DNA of 60,000 nt from Lingula anatina (Eukaryota > Brachiopoda > Lingulata > Lingulida > Lingulidae). Shown here one piece after another: positions 11,901 to 21,295 of this stretch (within the stretch, counting starts at the first letter, position 1; each line of letters opens with the position of its first letter). The notes under the pieces are model-generated. The model saw only the letters and a program-made list of their open reading frames with translations. It ran no database searches and was not told where the DNA came from. Position numbers and translations under genes: made by a program. Location: positions 619,062 through 679,061 of the forward strand of contig NW_019775858.1 of NCBI RefSeq assembly GCF_001039355.2. The letters are read 5' to 3'.

Positions 11901-14900
11901 TCTAAGATGAGCCTTTCATGATTCTGATGGCTTTTAAGGCAATTTTGGACCAAAGGATGCTTAGAGTGTTTGACGTGTCTTTTGGAAATTTAAAGGGGGC
12001 GAGTTGCCACAACAAAACACGCACAGACTTACGACTAGACGCCCCCTAGGTCTCCCAGCAACCGCAGTAGGCGAATCATCTTCTGCAAAAATCTATAGGA
12101 CTTCAATAAACTACACTTCCATTTGGAAAATGAGAAACTTGGCTTTTTCATCATTTTACAACATATCACCGGGAATAAGGAGAAAGTCATAAAGTTCAGT
12201 TCTTATATACCAAAGCAGTCCACGTGCGGATGATTCAAAGTAAATAACTGATAGAAAAGGTTAAGATTTAACGACTGTGGGTATCTGGCTATCTGTAGGC
12301 AAACAAAATTGACTATGGTGATGGACAAGGGTAGCATGCTTCAATTGGACTCTCGAAATGAAGCCAGTACCAGTGTTGCTGCTTCCTTAAGTCTCAGGTA
12401 AAAAATATAAAAATCAAATCATCATGTTTCAGAATTGTAATCGATGCTTACATTGCACTTTCTTTTGATTGACGACAGCAAATGATACTGTCTGTGGTAA
12501 AACTGGTCGATTAAAATCGCTTAAAAAGACATGAAATGATGGAAAGAAGTTCCTTAAGTGTTGTCTAAATGTAAAGTAAAATGATGATAAATTTATATTT
12601 TTATCTTCAAAAAAGTATAGGTCACATAAAAAGGAAGAAGTAACATCTTACATCCAGGTCGTGTTGAAGCCTGCAGTGTTGAAGTCCCCCTTGGATAAGT
12701 TACAGAGAGAATGTGCCATTATATCAAAGTTCGTAAAACTTGAGGTAATTCTGATGTCTAAGTAATAACTGAATCCAGTGCCTCTCAACGCGTTTTAATC
12801 AAAAATACACCCTTGGGAGTGAAGTTTTTCCAATAACCTGTCAAACTCAGCAACAAATATAAAGTATAACCACCATAGCGCCATCCTTAAAGGAAATGAC
12901 AAGCATTAACTTTCGATTATCCTTTGATATTTAACGTCCATAGTGATTAAATCATAACTAATTGTTCTAATTCAATTATATCCTCTTCACTGGACTCGTC
13001 TTCCTTTCGACCGAGTTCCGTCTCTTTCATCTACAGGTCTATGCGTAAGGATCAGATTGCGTGCCTTGTAGTTCAGTGGACATAAATCTTCATCTGTTCC
13101 ACTAAACACGACTTAGAGAGGACTAAAGGGCGCCGTGAACTTTTAAGTTAGCCTGTAAGTAAAAGTGCAACAATCTCCCTCTTTCTCTCTCTTATTGTGA
13201 TCATGTGAATATGTCAAAGCGCAAAAACTCGACTTCACTAGCAGCACACAACACATCATTGCCGCCAATGTTATACACAAGAAGAAATGTCTACGGGCCC
13301 AGTTGATCTGAGTTGATGACACTACTTGCAGGAAAGTTACAGTTTCATTCGTCTTACTTAATTATTACTTGATATTGGAGTATCAAGTGTGTGGAGTATT
13401 TTAAGACCACTCTGTCGTAGTGTAGCCACATCTTGAACAATATGTCCATCGGGAATGGAAATAAAGTTTAAAAAACGTCCCCTTTTCTCCAGTAATAATT
13501 TTTTTAAATCACAATTTCGGAATTTGGATTGACTTGGTGCATAAAACTGAAGATACACCAAATATACATAAAAGATCCAATTATAAACGAATCATTTGAA
13601 GATTGTATGTCGAGGAACTTTTTGCGGTAAGAAGCAATGTTATAGAATAAAACATATCATATAAAATGTGTTTAGATAAAACCTTTCATATTGTAAATTG
13701 GATTTCTTATTAATTCAAAGATTCATTTTTACAGCTAAAACATGTATTCATTGTTGCTCAAAATGGTTGCCACACCTCATCTAAGCCACGGATTTGGTTA
13801 TAATTTTTCTAATTAAATTATATCCGCTTTCTTCACCGGACTCAACGCCAGCCATTCGACCGAGTTCCGGTCTCTTTCATCTACAGATCTATGCGTAAAG
13901 ATCAAATTGCGTGCCTTATACGGTAGCTCAGTGGATATAAATTTTCATCTGTTCCACTTAGCACGACTAAGAGAGGACTAGGGTTGAATGAACTGTAAGG
14001 CTGCATTCAGAACAGTGAACTAAATAGTCCGAGGGTCAAATATGGCCGGTCCACTTGAATACTTCCCCACGGGGAATCTATTCAGTGTCTATTAGCGGAT
14101 TACACAGCAAGCTTTTTAGTGGGTCGCCATATTTGACCCGCAGACTAGTAAGTCCGCTGTTCTGAATGCGGCCTAAGGTTTCAAGCCAGATAGTAGAAGT
14201 GTAACAACCTCCCTCTCCATCTCTCTGTGTATGCATGTGTATATATGTCAAAGCACAATAACTCGACTACACATGCAACACACCAAACATCATCACTGTC
14301 AAATTTATACAAAAAATGAATGCCCACGTGCCCAGTTGGTAAAAGTTGATGACAGCACTTGAAAGAAAATACAATTTCATACGTCTTCCGTAATTATTAT
14401 TTGTGTTTTAGACCCTCCTTTTGTAGTGTATATCTTGAACAATATGTCTACCGGACATGACAATAAATTTTTCAAAAACGTCCCTTTTTCTTCTATGATT
14501 AATTTATAAGTCACAATTTCGAAATTTGATTGTCTTGATGCATAAAACCCCAGATACAGAAAATATATGTCACAGGCCAGATCCCAGTCTAGTCCAGTTA
14601 ATAATTGGACTAGGCCAGATCCCAATTGGGTCTTTGCATTGTTAGAGGCATAATGAGCATGTTACTTGGTCAAGTTTACAGGTGAGCTGCCAGTTTGTTT
14701 GTATGGCTTGTGTTATTTCTGATGATGATATATTTGAAAGATTATTGTATAAATATTTAAAGGGAAAATATTTAGATTTATTGAAATGATTAGCAAAGGA
14801 ATGTTTTTAAAAAGGTGCAGCAGGGAAAGTTATCAATGTTTCATTTGTATAAGTTTTAGGAGAAACTGTTCATTTTCCCAAGGTCGCGCGCCTAGACTCG

Positions 14901-17900
14901 CCCCTTAGCATGTCCCACGCCCCCTATACTTGGATGTCGCGCGCTTAGACTAGAAAGATAAAATCTCAAAGTAATATTATAAGGTTATATTGCAATTAGA
15001 CATGAAAATAGAGCGAGGTATAAATAGGGCAGGTGGTGGGTAGATGAGAGGGAACTTAGGCAGTGGGAATAAAGCTGTTTGAAAATCCAAGACTCTTGTT
15101 GCTCACTTCTTCTCGATCTGTGAACATAAAATCGAACCCTACAATGTGTTTTGATTAGATATAACTTGTAATATCATATATTGGATTTCTTATTAATTCA
15201 AAGATTCATCTTTACAGATAATATACACAATTCTCAAAATGGTTGTCACGCCTCATATATTCATTGTATAATCTTGTCACAAACACCAAATTTTTCCTAC
15301 TGCACAGTTTTATCATAACGGTACAAAACGCTAGACAACCAAAATCTTGAAAGAACAAACACGATTTTATTGCACACTTCCTGTGGATTTAATGGGTTTT
15401 TCAATATAAGCTCTTTTAAAACAAAAACGCTTATAATTCTCCATGGAAATTTACAATCGATTTCAAAATTTCACAAAGATTTCTTTGGTAAGACTAGTAT
15501 ACAGTTATGTATAGCAGCAGCAAGTGTGTCCCCCAATTGTGCCATAAAGGCCCACTACGCGCGGGGGCATGGTGTTCACCAGTGCCAACTATCAAAGCTT
15601 GTCTCTCCTGTGGTATATTTGTTGGGCGTGTTTCTCCTGTATACTTCTGTCCCCAGTGTGTCCCATAGAAGTACATATAGGGCTTTCGCCGAGTGCCCCG
15701 AGTGTCAGGGCACTGGAAAGCTAGCTTGCTAACTATTCATAACTTTTCATGGAATAGCTTTACCAGCTTTATCAGTTTTGCTGATATACATGAAATCGAT
15801 CGAGCTGGCAAAACTGAAATCAAGAACCTAGGGTATCGCCGCGTGGCCCATGAGCAGAATTATTTTTTGGTTTTTAAAATACCTTACCAAGCGGGAAGTA
15901 TGAGGGGTGGGGGGTGGGGGGGGGGAGGGTTGTCATGCTTTAAGCGAAAGTTGTCCTGGAATATTGCACATGTCATTGGAATCAGATGCTTTTGTAGAAT
16001 ATCCCTGTACGCCACGGTGTTGACGAAGAACCATTTGGCATCACCAGTGACATAAGTTCCAACACAAAAGTAGCTATGCACTGGACATCATAGAGACGCA
16101 GAAAAAATGGCAGACCAAAGACAAAAAAGGAGGGCAGTTGAGGCAGAGTTGAAACAACTGGGAAAGAGCTGGGAAACTATCCAAAAACTATTCCGTGACA
16201 AAGAGCAGTGGAAGATTTTTTTTGGTTGCTCTAGACGCTAGCTGGCGTAAAAAGGAATTGATGCACTCCGAGTATCAACTGGTCCAAGGCTTAAATATGG
16301 CGGACCCTACATGAAAGGAAGACGGCTTAATCCTATAATGGTCTCTCCGCCTCCCACACGCCTCCCCACGCGTTTGGTCGAATGGAGCCGAGATTTAATT
16401 ACTGTGCCCCTTCAGGGACGACGCCTGGGGAGGCGTGTGAGAGGCAGAGAGACCATTACAGGATTAAGCGGTCTTCCTTTCGTGCAGGGTCCGCCATATT
16501 TGAGCCTTGGGCCAATTGATACTTGGATCTTCTATTCTGAATGGCCCCTTTAAGTATTAAACTATGCCTTATACTGTGATATGAACGCTTAGGCTGGGCC
16601 TAATTCCTGTCAATGCGGTAAGATGACCGTATCACCAGCCAAAAGAGGCACTCAATTTGACGCAACCTCTTGTGACCTTGACCGTTTTTGTACAGTTCAT
16701 GTTTTTATTCCAGTGCTTATCTGGCTTTGAATAGGTTAATGTCACAGGGCCTGTCCGGCGTGAACGCCATGGGTGAGAGAAAATAATGAGAAAATATGTT
16801 ACTGTAGCACTGGAGTTGAGGATAATTATGATTTTTATTATGAATGTCAGCATTATTCTAACTTAAGAATAAAAAAGAAATACTATTTGATGAGACTGTC
16901 TATAGGGGAGACGGGGGCTAGTTGGAGCAGTTTGACACTTTTGGCCTTGTAGAGCCAACTGAGAATGAATTAGAGTAACAAAACCGGTTTTAAAGTAATC
17001 GCCATGAACTCAGCTACGTATGCAATGTCATTGGCCCTATTCAGAATGGATGATCCGAGTACTTACTGATCCGCCGACTTAATATGGCCGACCACAGTTC
17101 AAAAGTGATGCCGCTGATTCCTGATGGTCTCCCCGACTTCACACGCGCCTTTAAAGGGATTAAATCTCTGCTTCGAGGTTTAATTGCTAGGCTCCTGCAG
17201 TTCGGAAATAGGTTGAAACGATATCGAAGGACACTTTAAAGACTAAAAATCGGTTTGTCGGTTGAAAGGTGATTATGGGAGCCCTTTTAGTTTCAGTATA
17301 GTTGCCGTAGGCCTACGCCTTCCGTGCGGCTTCCTCGAGAATCGATACGATTTTAGCGCCAAAATGATCAAAATGAGCTTACACACAAATTCAAACCCAT
17401 GCATGCATTACAAAAAAGTTTTCAACATCTTCGCTATTGTTTTGCCTCCTAAAACTAACAAAGGTTAAAGGGAAATAAAACAACAACAGGTTACACCATT
17501 ATCATAACGATCACCGCAAGTCCACCGAACAATGCCCGTGCGGGTCCTGCCCATGTCATCTACGATATTGCTACGGGCTTACGATTTTTAAAACTTTGTC
17601 AAAAGTTTTAGCTATACAAAATCGTAGAGGATACGGAAGCCGTGAATCCGTACGATTTCGTACGATGTCGCACTACCAATGTCTGCCTCCGCTTAGAGTC
17701 CGCACGAACTAGGACTACGGGCAATATACAAGCAACTACCGGACATCGTATGGCAAATGTAACGTTATCTAGGTTTAAGTTTCAAAAATCTTTGCAATTA
17801 TTATGCTTCCTAAAACCAACAAGGGGGAGGAAAAAAGACCAACCATAGGTTGAACCATCACAAACACGGCAACTCCACCAACAATGCCCGTGCGGGAACT

Positions 17901-19655
17901 GCGCAATGCAATCAACGATATTTCTACGACGTAAGGACTTACAATTTTAGAAATTGTTCAAAAGTTTCAACTTGCTGTTCAAGTTATGATACTTGCTTCA
18001 CCTTGTTTTGCTATCAATGAGTGAAAATTAATTTATGTTTCACAAAGGCTTGAAGTTTTTCAGAACTTCTAGAAGGAAAAAGGAATTTTAACAAATTCGT
18101 AGAGGCTACTGGAGACTATGAATCCGTACGATTGTCTCCACACGGACGCCGCACAAAAAAAGGTAATACGAGCAGTATATGGGGACCGTACGGGCATTCA
18201 AGGCAAATTGACCTAGGCGTTTTCTCGATCAATTTTCAAATTCGACAGAATAATTTGACATCTGTCGCAAATATCTACTCCAGTGCATTAAGTGCATCAC
18301 AAAACCTGCCTTATTTTGATCCTGATCTTGTCTTTTTCATACTTAAAACCAATCTAAACAGAAAAAACAGTGGGCCTTCGCAGATAATCTCACAATGACC
18401 TCTTGACGGAAAAGGCCTCTACGGCTGGTATGATGAATAATACTCCTACTGTTATCCCAAGGCGACATTAGTTTCCATCGTGTCGCTTGAAATTTGAGAG
18501 TTGTCTTATCTTCATCAGAAATATATTTGTGAAATCTCTAAGCATGCATCGAGAAAGAACATTATCATATCAAGCAATGTAATCTTTATTCATATTATTT
18601 ACACTACACTGAGATGGTGAAAATGTGCAGGGATATATAATAATACCACTACGTTCTTGACTACCAGTTCTACATATCTAAACAATAACTTTCTAGTATA
18701 TTGGAATAAACCTTAACAGTGAGTGCAATTATCAACGAACGCTACTGAGTGGAAGATGAAGCACAGTTTACTTTCTCAAAAGAGAGGTTTAGTTATTTAG
18801 CCAAAGATATTATCACTGTCTCGTTTGAGTTGTTCATAAGGACTGTGGATTTGTCGTTGTTGTTTAGATATGTAAAGCGAGGTTCCATTTTGTGCCACTT
18901 GGAAGAGTTCCTCTCTGTGTGCCATGTACAATGGGCAAGTAATTATAAAGTACTCTCCATCCCATTTAACTCCGGTTTGGCAATTTTGTCATTTTCTTTT
19001 TTCAACTGGCGTTGGTTTGACTTTGACCTGTTTCAACGTGCAGATTGTGACAATTGATGCTAAATCCCACTCCAGATTATTATAATTGACACAGAATCGT
19101 TACCATGTTGCTTCGCCTGCAGGAGATAATTGCAGTACGCGATAGACATACTCGCTAGCTATGAAATACGTGACCTTTGACGGACACATTCTAATGCTAA
19201 TTGTGTGTAAATTTGGTGACATTTGGTGGTGTCTTTTCACTTTGATGGACATCTTTTTACCTCTATGGAAATATAAGAGAAACATTGAATTTAAGTGCAT
19301 ACATGTTTTAACTTGAAATAAGTGGTATAATATATTGATATCTTCATCGTTATTTTTGTACTATAAGCCATATTAGATATGGCATCTGGAATAAAAATCA
19401 CTGTTAATAACAATTTCACCCGTGAGGTGATCATTTGAAAATAAAAACACATGGAAATAAAGGTGGGACATCCTTTTTGAGTGTATGCTTTTGAAAACCC
19501 CACAAGAAGTAAACGTTTTTTATTGTCCAATGTCAACTTTTCCAATCACCAAAATTTTTCTTAGCACACTTCCGCAAGTTTTGAACTTTTTTCCTTTGTC
19601 CAAACAAAATATATAGTCACTGTTCACCCTCTTTGCCTGATAAATATGATCTACC

Positions 19656-19709
<54 letters not shown>

Positions 19710-20038
19710 TCACGAATTTTACTAATACAATGTTTTGTTTTATCCAAACTCAATCTTTAAATTAGACTTCTTACCTTTAAAGGTATACAATTTCTATCAA
19801 TCACAAAACTAGCTATACCTGACGCTTAAATACATGTAGTCTCTCTTGTCTTAAGTTCAAACTAAGGTAAATCAGACAAAGTTAATCTGTTGGTTCCTAG
19901 GTGTAAGTGAATAATCGCGTGTGTGTAGTTGTCTGATTGTGAACAAACACAGTCTATACATAATCAGTAATCAGATTACTTACCACACTGTTCAAAGCTT
20001 ATGCCATCCGTAACGTGCCTCTTCATTCCACAACAACC

Positions 20039-20091
<53 letters not shown>

Positions 20092-21295
20092 GAGATTTGC
20101 TTAGAATTTTCGTATCATTATAATGCAGCCAAGTTGTGAAAACCGGCATCATCCATTGACAGTAAGTATTGTATTAAATCATTTTTGTAACCTAGCCCCC
20201 TCCCCCATTGCTATGTGTGAAGTGTTTCTACATGAAGTAGACATACATCCTTAGCCCCACTTGTTTAAAAAGGGCAAAATCGTCTACTTATCCTTTTCTC
20301 GCTTTCAAGACTGTCAAAGCCAGTGGGAGGTGACATGGGCATGATTACCCTTCAGCTGGAATGAAACTTCCAGGTATAGACAAGAACAAAAACCCGCATT
20401 ATCTTTTATCTTGTATCTGGACCAATGCAGGAATCCAATGGTAGTTGGAAATAGGGTATGTGCATTGTCCGAAATGTTTAAGGTCTTAGTGCACTGACAT
20501 ATTAAAAACTTGACTGCACATGTGAAAATAGTTTCATTGGATCTTAGTTTTTGATAGTCAGAAAGGTTTCATTTATGCTAGATCCTGAAATTTGATTTAC
20601 CTGTTGACTGTTTCGTCTGTTCACTCTGACAGACTTGGTCACAACTGAATTACCTGTTCAGGTGAAGGTGAACAGGTAATTATCTCAGTCTTGATGATGA
20701 CTTGTTAGCCCCTCTCGCCCCCTCCCCCCAGGGTGGGTTTGAGAATGTCGTCATACACATGGGACAGCTTGTGTGCTCCTTCATCTCTGTTCATGGNAAA
20801 GATGAATACACATTAACTAAACTAAAGCTACGCTTACCTGTCGACGGCAATAGCCACAAAGGTTAACACATGCACGGACACGGTACAGTGGGCGACGAAC
20901 AGTGTAAAGGTACAATATCCATTGCCAAACCTCCAATGATTCCCGTAGAAAAAATAGATAGAATTAAACATGGTGTTAAATACAGTTGCCATAGCATCAG
21001 CCACTGCAAGATTGAGCAAGAAGTAGTTGGTGACTGTCCTCATGATACGATATGTCAAAATCAACCATATAACAACCGTGTTTCCAAGGAATGCCACCGT
21101 AACCATTATGAGACATGATACCACCACGGCTATTTGCAGCCACATTGGGTGGTCGCCAAAATGATTGATACATTTTTCTATGTTTGTTAATTCCATAGCT
21201 TGAGAAAAAGTGATAGACCCGTTCTGTACGAAATAAATAGTATCAACACATGATAGATTTTGCACTGTCTCATTGAGTCGCGTTGCCAGCATCAT
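5737..21295 (-). CDS. Tachykinin-receptor-like class A GPCR (complete, 5 coding exons)
   Basis: This gene encodes a rhodopsin-family neuropeptide receptor of 396 aa, expected in the plasma membrane and, by family, G-protein coupled. Coding exons, in transcript order, are 20838-21295, 9937-10143, 8930-9080, 7298-7494 and 5737-5914 (1191 nt); all junctions are GT..AG and in frame. Visible features are three N-glycosylation sequons (N8, N13, N25), GN in TM1 (N72), Asp100 in TM2, Cys128 and Cys211 for the extracellular disulfide, DRY 152-154 followed by IAIIHPLRPRL, Pro235 in TM5, CWLP 287-290 in TM6 and NPIVY 328-332 in TM7. After TM7 comes RFRCGF, then WLPC with Cys352 as a likely palmitoylation site. 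The TM2 entry (MRTVTNYFL), IIHPLRPRL and the NPIVY-RFR-GF segment are typical of tachykinin/natalisin-type receptors. Intron positions resemble vertebrate TACR genes as I recall them. The ligand is not shown by sequence. Confidence 0.9.
5965..5986. repeat. (TA)n microsatellite
   Basis: This is about 11 TA units followed by a T run, in the last intron of the GPCR gene, 50 bp upstream of its exon 5 acceptor. Confidence 0.9.
7298..7494 (-). CDS. GPCR exon 4: TM6, ECL3, TM7
   Basis: This exon has 197 nt and encodes residues 273-337 plus two bases of Arg338. It contains the TM6 toggle motif CWLP (287-290) and the TM7 motif NPIVY (328-332), preceded by AMSNTMF as in tachykinin receptors (AMSSTMY in vertebrate NK1). 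The acceptor is TTCCAG and the donor AAAAG/GTAAAA. Confidence 0.92.
8930..9080 (-). CDS. GPCR exon 3: TM5 and third intracellular loop
   Basis: This exon has 151 nt and completes Ser222, then encodes 223-272. TM5 has the expected Pro235 (FIPLMVLLVTY). It ends in the basic stretch QAKRR just before TM6, the usual G-protein contact region. The acceptor is TTTCAG and the donor CGG/GTAAGA, phase 0. Confidence 0.88.
9274..9304. repeat. 15-bp tandem duplication
   Basis: The unit CGGAAACGTTTGCAT occurs twice in a row, in the intron between GPCR exons 2 and 3. No function is suggested. Confidence 0.7.
9937..10143 (-). CDS. GPCR exon 2: DRY motif, TM4, ECL2
   Basis: This exon has 207 nt. Its first base completes Arg153 and it then reads YIAIIHPLRPRL, the second intracellular loop signature shared with tachykinin receptors. 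TM4 contains Trp178. Cys211 in the following loop should pair with Cys128. The exon follows a TTTTCAG acceptor and ends in a TC/GTAAGA donor, splitting a Ser codon. Confidence 0.9.
10144..12944. other. GPCR intron 1, distal part
   Basis: This is the 3' part of the 10.7-kb first intron (10144-20837). A (TTTA)n tract lies around 11698-11722. No exon with family similarity was seen here on either strand. Confidence 0.55.
12945..13785. repeat. Tandem duplication, copy 1 (no MITE)
   Basis: This 0.84-kb unit is repeated immediately at 13795-15262. Shared landmarks are CGACCGAGTTCCG, CTCTTTCATCTACAG, TCTATGCGTAA, CATCTGTTCCACT, AGAGAGGACTA, TGGATTTCTTATTAATTCAA and AGATTCAT. Copy 1 has a single TAA where copy 2 carries a 175-bp MITE. 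Open frames in the two copies (13358-13561 and 14377-14625, minus) are similar because of the duplication; I recognise no protein in them. Confidence 0.8.
13999..14173. mobile_element. PIF/Harbinger-like MITE with TAA target duplication
   Basis: This is a 175-bp element with termini GGCTGCATTCAGAACAG and, inverted, GGCCGCATTCAGAACAG. Internal inverted blocks read GGGTCAAATATGGC. TAA flanks both ends, and the undisturbed duplicate (copy 1) has one TAA at the same place. A 3-bp TWA duplication with GG..CC ends fits PIF/Harbinger (Tourist-type) elements. Confidence 0.8.
14640..15143 (+). mobile_element. Probable solo LTR
   Basis: The 504-bp segment begins TGTTAGAGG and ends CCCTACA, imperfect inverted ends of LTR type. 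It has a TATA box (TATAAATA, 15019-15026), a poly(A) signal (AATAAA, 15068-15073) and two direct copies of TCGCGCGCYTAGACT (from 14884 and from 14937), as often found in LTR U3 regions. No second LTR or gag/pol reading frame is nearby. No clean target duplication is visible, so the left flank may be rearranged. Confidence 0.6.
15903..15929 (+). repeat. G-rich tract
   Basis: This is a G-run sequence (GGGGTGGGGGGTGGGGGGGGGAG-like) with four or more G blocks, which could fold as a G-quadruplex. It lies directly after the transposase relic on the complementary strand. Confidence 0.6.
15930..16081 (-). pseudogene. Tc1/mariner-type transposase relic
   Basis: A minus-strand frame reads FVNTVAYRDILQKHLIPM followed by AIFQDN, which resembles the segment before and including the second catalytic Asp of Tc1/mariner transposases (YRDILxxHLIP..FQDDNARPH). 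After FQDN the frame departs into Pro/His from the G-rich tract. It is a short fragment without the other catalytic residues. Confidence 0.45.
16107..16241 (+). pseudogene. Possible LINE ORF 3'-end relic
   Basis: A short frame reads RRAVEAELKQLGKSW, then KLFRDKEQWKIFF and a stop. This spacing resembles the C-terminal end of many invertebrate non-LTR retrotransposon ORFs (W..V..ELK..G.SW....L..DR..WR). Only 44 codons are present and no reverse transcriptase is next to it, so the assignment is weak. Confidence 0.25.
16251..16548. mobile_element. Foldback MITE, ATATGGCGGACC family
   Basis: This is a large imperfect palindrome. The left arm (GAGTATCAACTGG...AAATATGGCGGACC, GAAAGGAAGAC, GCTTAATCCTATAATGGTCT) is mirrored on the right with few differences, with arms of about 105 bp. 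The right end reads GGGGCCATTCAGAATAG in reverse, the same terminus as the elements at 13999 and 17033; the left terminus has decayed. It is non-coding. Confidence 0.7.
17033..17235. mobile_element. Truncated MITE, ATATGGC family
   Basis: The left end GGCCCTATTCAGAATGGATG, then GATCCGAGTACTTACTG, an AATATGGCCG core and GATGGTCTCCCCG correspond in order to the element at 16251-16548. No right inverted end is found; the 3' boundary is approximate. Confidence 0.55.
17441..18210 (+). repeat. Two head-to-tail copies of the ACGATGTCCG dispersed repeat
   Basis: Unit 1 starts at about 17441 (GCCTCCTAAAACTAACAA) and unit 2 at about 17806 (GCTTCCTAAAACCAACAA). Both continue through CAATGCCCGTGCGGG, a (T/A)ACGA(T/A)TT..AAAA stretch, a GTAGAGG(A/C)TAC and GTGAATCCGTACGAT or ATGAATCCGTACGAT. 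Unit length is about 360-400 bp. The unit in inverse orientation is at 3855-4352 and at the window start. The class is unknown. Confidence 0.6.
19657..19708. repeat. (TAA)n microsatellite
   Basis: This is about 17 uninterrupted TAA units in GPCR intron 1. Confidence 0.95.
20039..20090. repeat. T20 followed by (GT)16
   Basis: A homopolymer of about 20 T runs directly into about 16 GT units, a compound microsatellite in GPCR intron 1. An alternating purine-pyrimidine tract of this kind can adopt Z-DNA. Confidence 0.95.
20615..20681. repeat. Two adjacent perfect hairpins
   Basis: The first has stem GTCTGT/ACAGAC with an 8-nt loop (20615-20634). The second has a 13-bp perfect stem AATTACCTGTTCA/TGAACAGGTAATT with an 8-nt loop (20648-20681). 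They are in intron 1, 150-220 nt from the exon 1 donor. Confidence 0.8.
20838..21295 (-). CDS. GPCR exon 1: N-terminus, TM1-TM3
   Basis: This first coding exon has 458 nt and encodes residues 1-152 plus two bases of Arg153. Two adjacent ATGs (21295 and 21292) open the frame; I use the outer one, but either fits. No cleavable signal peptide is obvious, and the roughly 50-residue N-terminus carries three N-glycosylation sequons, as is common for peptide GPCRs. TM1 is about 52-80, TM2 about 90-112, TM3 about 125-150. The donor (CAG/GTAAGC) cuts inside the Arg codon of the DRY motif. Upstream transcribed sequence cannot be delimited. Confidence 0.9.

Larger units (their letters stand above)
13795..15262. 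repeat. Tandem duplication, copy 2 (with MITE and LTR insertions)
   Basis: This matches copy 1 from its TATATCC/CGACCGAGTTCCG start to its CTCAAAATGGTTG end. It is interrupted at 13999-14173 by a Harbinger-like MITE and at about 14575-15143 by a solo LTR with some flanking rearrangement. It lies in GPCR intron 1. Confidence 0.8.
18211..20837. other. GPCR intron 1, proximal part
   Basis: This is non-coding apart from microsatellites. Two hairpin-forming inverted repeats lie within 220 bp of the exon 1 donor. One undetermined base (n) is at 20797. Confidence 0.5.

Noticed and set aside
13920-13945. GGTAGCTCAGTGG, tRNA A-box-like, in tandem copy 2
   Set aside because: The equivalent place in copy 1 is different, there is no B box downstream, and no cloverleaf can be formed.
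15370-15732. 120-codon plus-strand frame ending with a CPECQGTGK-like zinc-ribbon motif
   Set aside because: A single CxxC is not enough, the opposite strand is equally open, and internal repetition of short words suggests repeat-derived DNA.
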